The translations under genes and the position numbers were made by a program. A stretch of DNA of 7,447 nt. Origin: Bacilli bacterium (GTDB taxonomy: Bacteria; Bacillota_I; Bacilli_A; RFN20; CAG-826). Under the pieces are notes generated by a model. The model did no database searches, was not told the DNA's origin, and saw nothing but the letters and a program-made list of their open reading frames with translations. The stretch covers positions 1-7,447 of the forward strand of contig JAFZVO010000014.1 in the NCBI GenBank assembly GCA_017617775.1, read 5' to 3'. This document shows positions 5,164 through 7,447 of the stretch, one piece after another. Positions within the stretch are counted from its first letter, which is position 1; each line of letters opens with the position of its first letter.

Positions 5164-6615
5164 ATGAAAAGGTTAACGAAAAAACAAATGATTATCTTCG
5201 CGATTGGTCAATTAGGCTGGTCCACATTAAGCGGTGTCATCACCACTTGGTTAGTGACCTTCTATTTACCAACGGCTGGAGATATCGAACAAGGAGCGGT
5301 CCAATATCTCGTTCCTGGCTTAGTCATCGGTGGCTTCATGACAGTCCTCGGATTAATCTCCGCGTTAGGACGTGTCTTCGATGCGGTCACTGATCCACTT
5401 ATTGCTTCTTTATCCGATAGAAGCAAAAACCCAAGAGGCAGAAGAACGCCATTTATGCAAATCGCCGCGTTACCTCTCTCTGTTGTCACTGTCTTAGTGT
5501 TCTGCCCATTCTGGGGTGAGCAAAGCCCACTCAACATCATGTGGGTCTCTATCATGCTTGTCTTGTTCTACTTGTTCATGACAATGTACTGCACACCTTA
5601 TAACTCCCTCATCTCTGAATACGGAAAAACACAAGAAGATAGAATGTTTATCTCTACAGCGATTTCCTTAACATTCTTCGTCGGTACTTTATTAGCTTAT
5701 GTTCCATTCGTTCTTGCCGGTGCATTAAGAGGCGCAGGTTTAAGCTTTGCATGGTCCTACCGCGTTCCATTTATCGTCTTAGCGGTTATCGCTTTAGTCT
5801 CAATGTTATTACCAACTTTCTTACTCAAAGAGAAAGAATTCGTCGACACTAAACCAAGTGAAGTCAATGTCTTCAAATCCCTTGGCGCGACATTCAAAAA
5901 CAGAGACTTCAGAGTCTTCGTCGGTTCTGATGTCATGTACTGGGTTGGATTAACGATGTTCCAAACAGGTTTACCATTCTTCGTCAAAGTCTCAATGGGT
6001 TTAGGCGAAGATACAGTTCTCTACTTCTTAGGTGGTATGACTGTCTTAAGCGTGGTCTTTTATCCATTCGTCACCAAACTCGTCAAGAAATTTGGTAAGA
6101 AGAAACTCGTCATCGGTGGTTTCTTAGGCTTATCACTTGCTTATGCGATCGCTGCCTGCACATACTTTGTACAAGGACAAGGCGGTGTGATGGGTTGGTT
6201 ACTCGGTATCGCGATTGTTATCGTTGCCGCGTTCCCAATGGCCTTACTTGGTATCATTCCTCAATCTATCGTCGCTGACGTCGCAGAGGCTGAAGGTGTG
6301 GTCACTGGTGAAAATAGAGAAGGTATGTTCTTCGCCGCGCGTACATTCGCGATGAAGTTCGGCCAATCCTTAGCCCTTATCTTATTCACTTCTTTAGCCA
6401 TCATCGGTACAACGCAAAATAAAGAAGCTAACGATATCGTTCCATCTTTAATCGGTATGCTCGTCGTCGCGATCGTCGCGATTGCCTTCTGCGTTCTCGG
6501 CGCGGTCATCTTATTCTTCTATCGTGAGAAACATATCATGAAGACTATCGCTAAAGAGGGCGATGAAGCTTTCATGCAAGCTGTTGAAGCTAACAATAAA
6601 GAAGAGAAAGAATAA
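5164..6615 (+). CDS. GPH-family (MelB-like) sugar:cation symporter
   Basis: This 483-residue major-facilitator protein belongs to the glycoside-pentoside-hexuronide:cation symporters, which import sugars with Na+ or H+. It has about twelve hydrophobic helices. The family block GRVFDAVTDPLIASLSDRS (69-87) carries Asp73 and Asp77, matching the cation-site aspartates of MelB helix II, followed by the basic loop NPRGRRTPF (89-97). TPYNSLISE (144-152) and the late TGENREGMFFAARTF (381-395) are also typical. The helix IV aspartate of MelB appears to be Cys143 here, as far as alignment by eye allows. The start at 5164 is the first in-frame ATG after a stop and gives the usual short N-terminus (MKRLTKKQM), but has no adjacent Shine-Dalgarno. 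The overlap with a GH36 gene suggests an alpha-galactoside such as melibiose or raffinose as substrate. Confidence 0.95.
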   Translation: MKRLTKKQMIIFAIGQLGWSTLSGVITTWLVTFYLPTAGDIEQGAVQYLVPGLVIGGFMTVLGLISALGRVFDAVTDPLIASLSDRSKNPRGRRTPFMQIAALPLSVVTVLVFCPFWGEQSPLNIMWVSIMLVLFYLFMTMYCTPYNSLISEYGKTQEDRMFISTAISLTFFVGTLLAYVPFVLAGALRGAGLSFAWSYRVPFIVLAVIALVSMLLPTFLLKEKEFVDTKPSEVNVFKSLGATFKNRDFRVFVGSDVMYWVGLTMFQTGLPFFVKVSMGLGEDTVLYFLGGMTVLSVVFYPFVTKLVKKFGKKKLVIGGFLGLSLAYAIAACTYFVQGQGGVMGWLLGIAIVIVAAFPMALLGIIPQSIVADVAEAEGVVTGENREGMFFAARTFAMKFGQSLALILFTSLAIIGTTQNKEANDIVPSLIGMLVVAIVAIAFCVLGAVILFFYREKHIMKTIAKEGDEAFMQAVEANNKEEKE

Positions 6616-7447
6616 TGATTTATCGTTATTACATAAACGGCTCTTTTGTGGAGACTAGCGATCCCACAGATTTTGAAGTGGTGGAGGTCGCGAAAAATAA
6701 TCGTCAAACCATCACTGTTAAAGCCAAGAAAGACGGCATCCTTTTAGACAGCGTGTTTTGCTCTTCCCAGATTCCAAACGCGAAGATGAAAGAAGCTTTC
6801 TTCAATGGCTATCAATCTTGGACGGATAGCAAAGAAGTCAAATTAAGAGCCAAAGAAAAGAATATCTATCGCTCCCCACGTCCTGTGGTGAAAGCGTTCG
6901 CGATGGATAAATATGGAGACGCTCCTTTCTATAAATATGAGAAAAGCGTCCTCCATGGTTATGATATCTGTTATTCAAAAGGGGAAGATGGATTCTTCCA
7001 CTTCAACATGAATTATCATAATGCCTATTTATTATTTGAATTTAAAAAAGGAACTAAAGACTTAATCATCACCAGTGATGTTAGGGGTATTAAACTCAAC
7101 AAAGGTGATGAAGTCGTCGTCTGGGATGTCGTTTCATGCAATTCATATGAAAAAGGTTTAGAAGCCTTCAAAGAATATTTCCCAAAGAAGAATCTCAAGA
7201 AGGTCTTCGGCTACACATCCTGGTATAACTATTATCAAAACATCAATGAGAAGATTATTCTCAATGATTTAGAAAGCATTGACAACAAGCGTTTCAACTT
7301 ATTCCAGATCGATGATGGTTTTGAAACCTTCGTCGGTGACTGGCTAGATGTTGATCCCGTTAAGTTCCCTAATGGCTTAAAACCAATCGTCGATAAGATT
7401 CATGCGAAAGGTTTAACGGCTGGCGTATGGCTCGCCCCATTTGTCGC
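6615..7447 (+). CDS. GH36-type alpha-galactosidase, N-terminal part (runs off right edge)
   Basis: The ATG at 6615 overlaps the symporter stop by one base (TAATG), and 277 complete codons are visible. It would hydrolyse terminal alpha-galactosyl residues of imported oligosaccharides; no signal peptide is present, so it acts in the cytoplasm. Residues 1 to about 195 are the beta-rich N-terminal domain, with NGYQSW at 64-69. The TIM barrel begins with the family block GYTSWYNYYQNI (199-210), then FQIDDGFE (230-237, substrate-binding Asp233/Asp234 region), GDWLDVDPVKFPNGLK (241-256) and GLTAGVWLAPFV (266-277). The catalytic nucleophile and acid/base residues of GH36 lie further on and cannot be checked. 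There is only a weak purine-rich Shine-Dalgarno (GAGAAAG, 6604-6610), so coupling to the symporter is likely. Some GH36 members use other galactosides, so exact specificity is open. Confidence 0.93.
   Translation, partial: MIYRYYINGSFVETSDPTDFEVVEVAKNNRQTITVKAKKDGILLDSVFCSSQIPNAKMKEAFFNGYQSWTDSKEVKLRAKEKNIYRSPRPVVKAFAMDKYGDAPFYKYEKSVLHGYDICYSKGEDGFFHFNMNYHNAYLLFEFKKGTKDLIITSDVRGIKLNKGDEVVVWDVVSCNSYEKGLEAFKEYFPKKNLKKVFGYTSWYNYYQNINEKIILNDLESIDNKRFNLFQIDDGFETFVGDWLDVDPVKFPNGLKPIVDKIHAKGLTAGVWLAPFV

Noticed and set aside
6463..6486. Tandem GTCGCGAT-like repeat in the symporter gene
   Set aside because: Two near-identical units encode a plain VAIVAIA membrane stretch; this is ordinary hydrophobic codon repetition.
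5261..6509. Minus-strand ORFs inside the symporter gene
   Set aside because: They are fully inside a well supported coding region and show composition typical of antisense shadows.

Overview
The window carries two gene sets, all on the + strand. They are separated by an intrinsic terminator and a 254-base intergenic region. The genes use the standard bacterial code: tryptophan is TGG and one gene ends in TGA. Genes are tightly packed with overlapping stop and start codons, base composition is moderate to AT-leaning (roughly 40-45% GC by eye), and leucine is mostly TTA, CTC or CTT. Together with protein families typical of Gram-positive gut bacteria, this suggests an uncultured or gut-type Bacillota, perhaps near the Erysipelotrichia or other host-associated Bacilli. 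That placement is inference; there is no rRNA or marker gene here.

Region 1 (1-4954) is the 3' part of an ABC-exporter operon. In order it has the C-terminal part of an unrecognised protein with a Ser/Glu linker, two paralogous ABC ATPases, an ABC-2-type permease ending in the typical RDLPL-like tail (here KKDLPL), and a nine-helix membrane protein of unknown family. Junctions are 1-, 4- and 11-base overlaps and then a 2-base gap, so the five genes are very probably co-transcribed and translationally coupled. The operon ends at a hairpin with a UUCG tetraloop followed by six Ts.

Region 2 (4955-7447) is the start of an alpha-galactoside use operon. A GPH-family (MelB-like) sugar:cation symporter overlaps by one base a GH36-type alpha-galactosidase that runs off the right edge. 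Together they would import a galactoside such as melibiose or raffinose and release galactose inside the cell; the substrate is inferred from the enzyme family.

The intergenic leader is the least ordinary stretch. It has an operator-like palindrome with a central CG inside a possible promoter and an 8-base direct repeat. Next come two short hairpins and a ten-codon mini-ORF with the only good Shine-Dalgarno sequence near the symporter. The symporter's own ATG has no adjacent Shine-Dalgarno. A 7-bp hairpin lies between that Shine-Dalgarno and the ATG, and its 3' half could instead pair with an upstream segment.

I found no tRNA, rRNA, CRISPR array, insertion sequence or transcription-factor gene. 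No clearly new system is proven. The best candidates for novelty are the symporter leader and the export cassette with two ATPases and an unassigned nine-helix protein.
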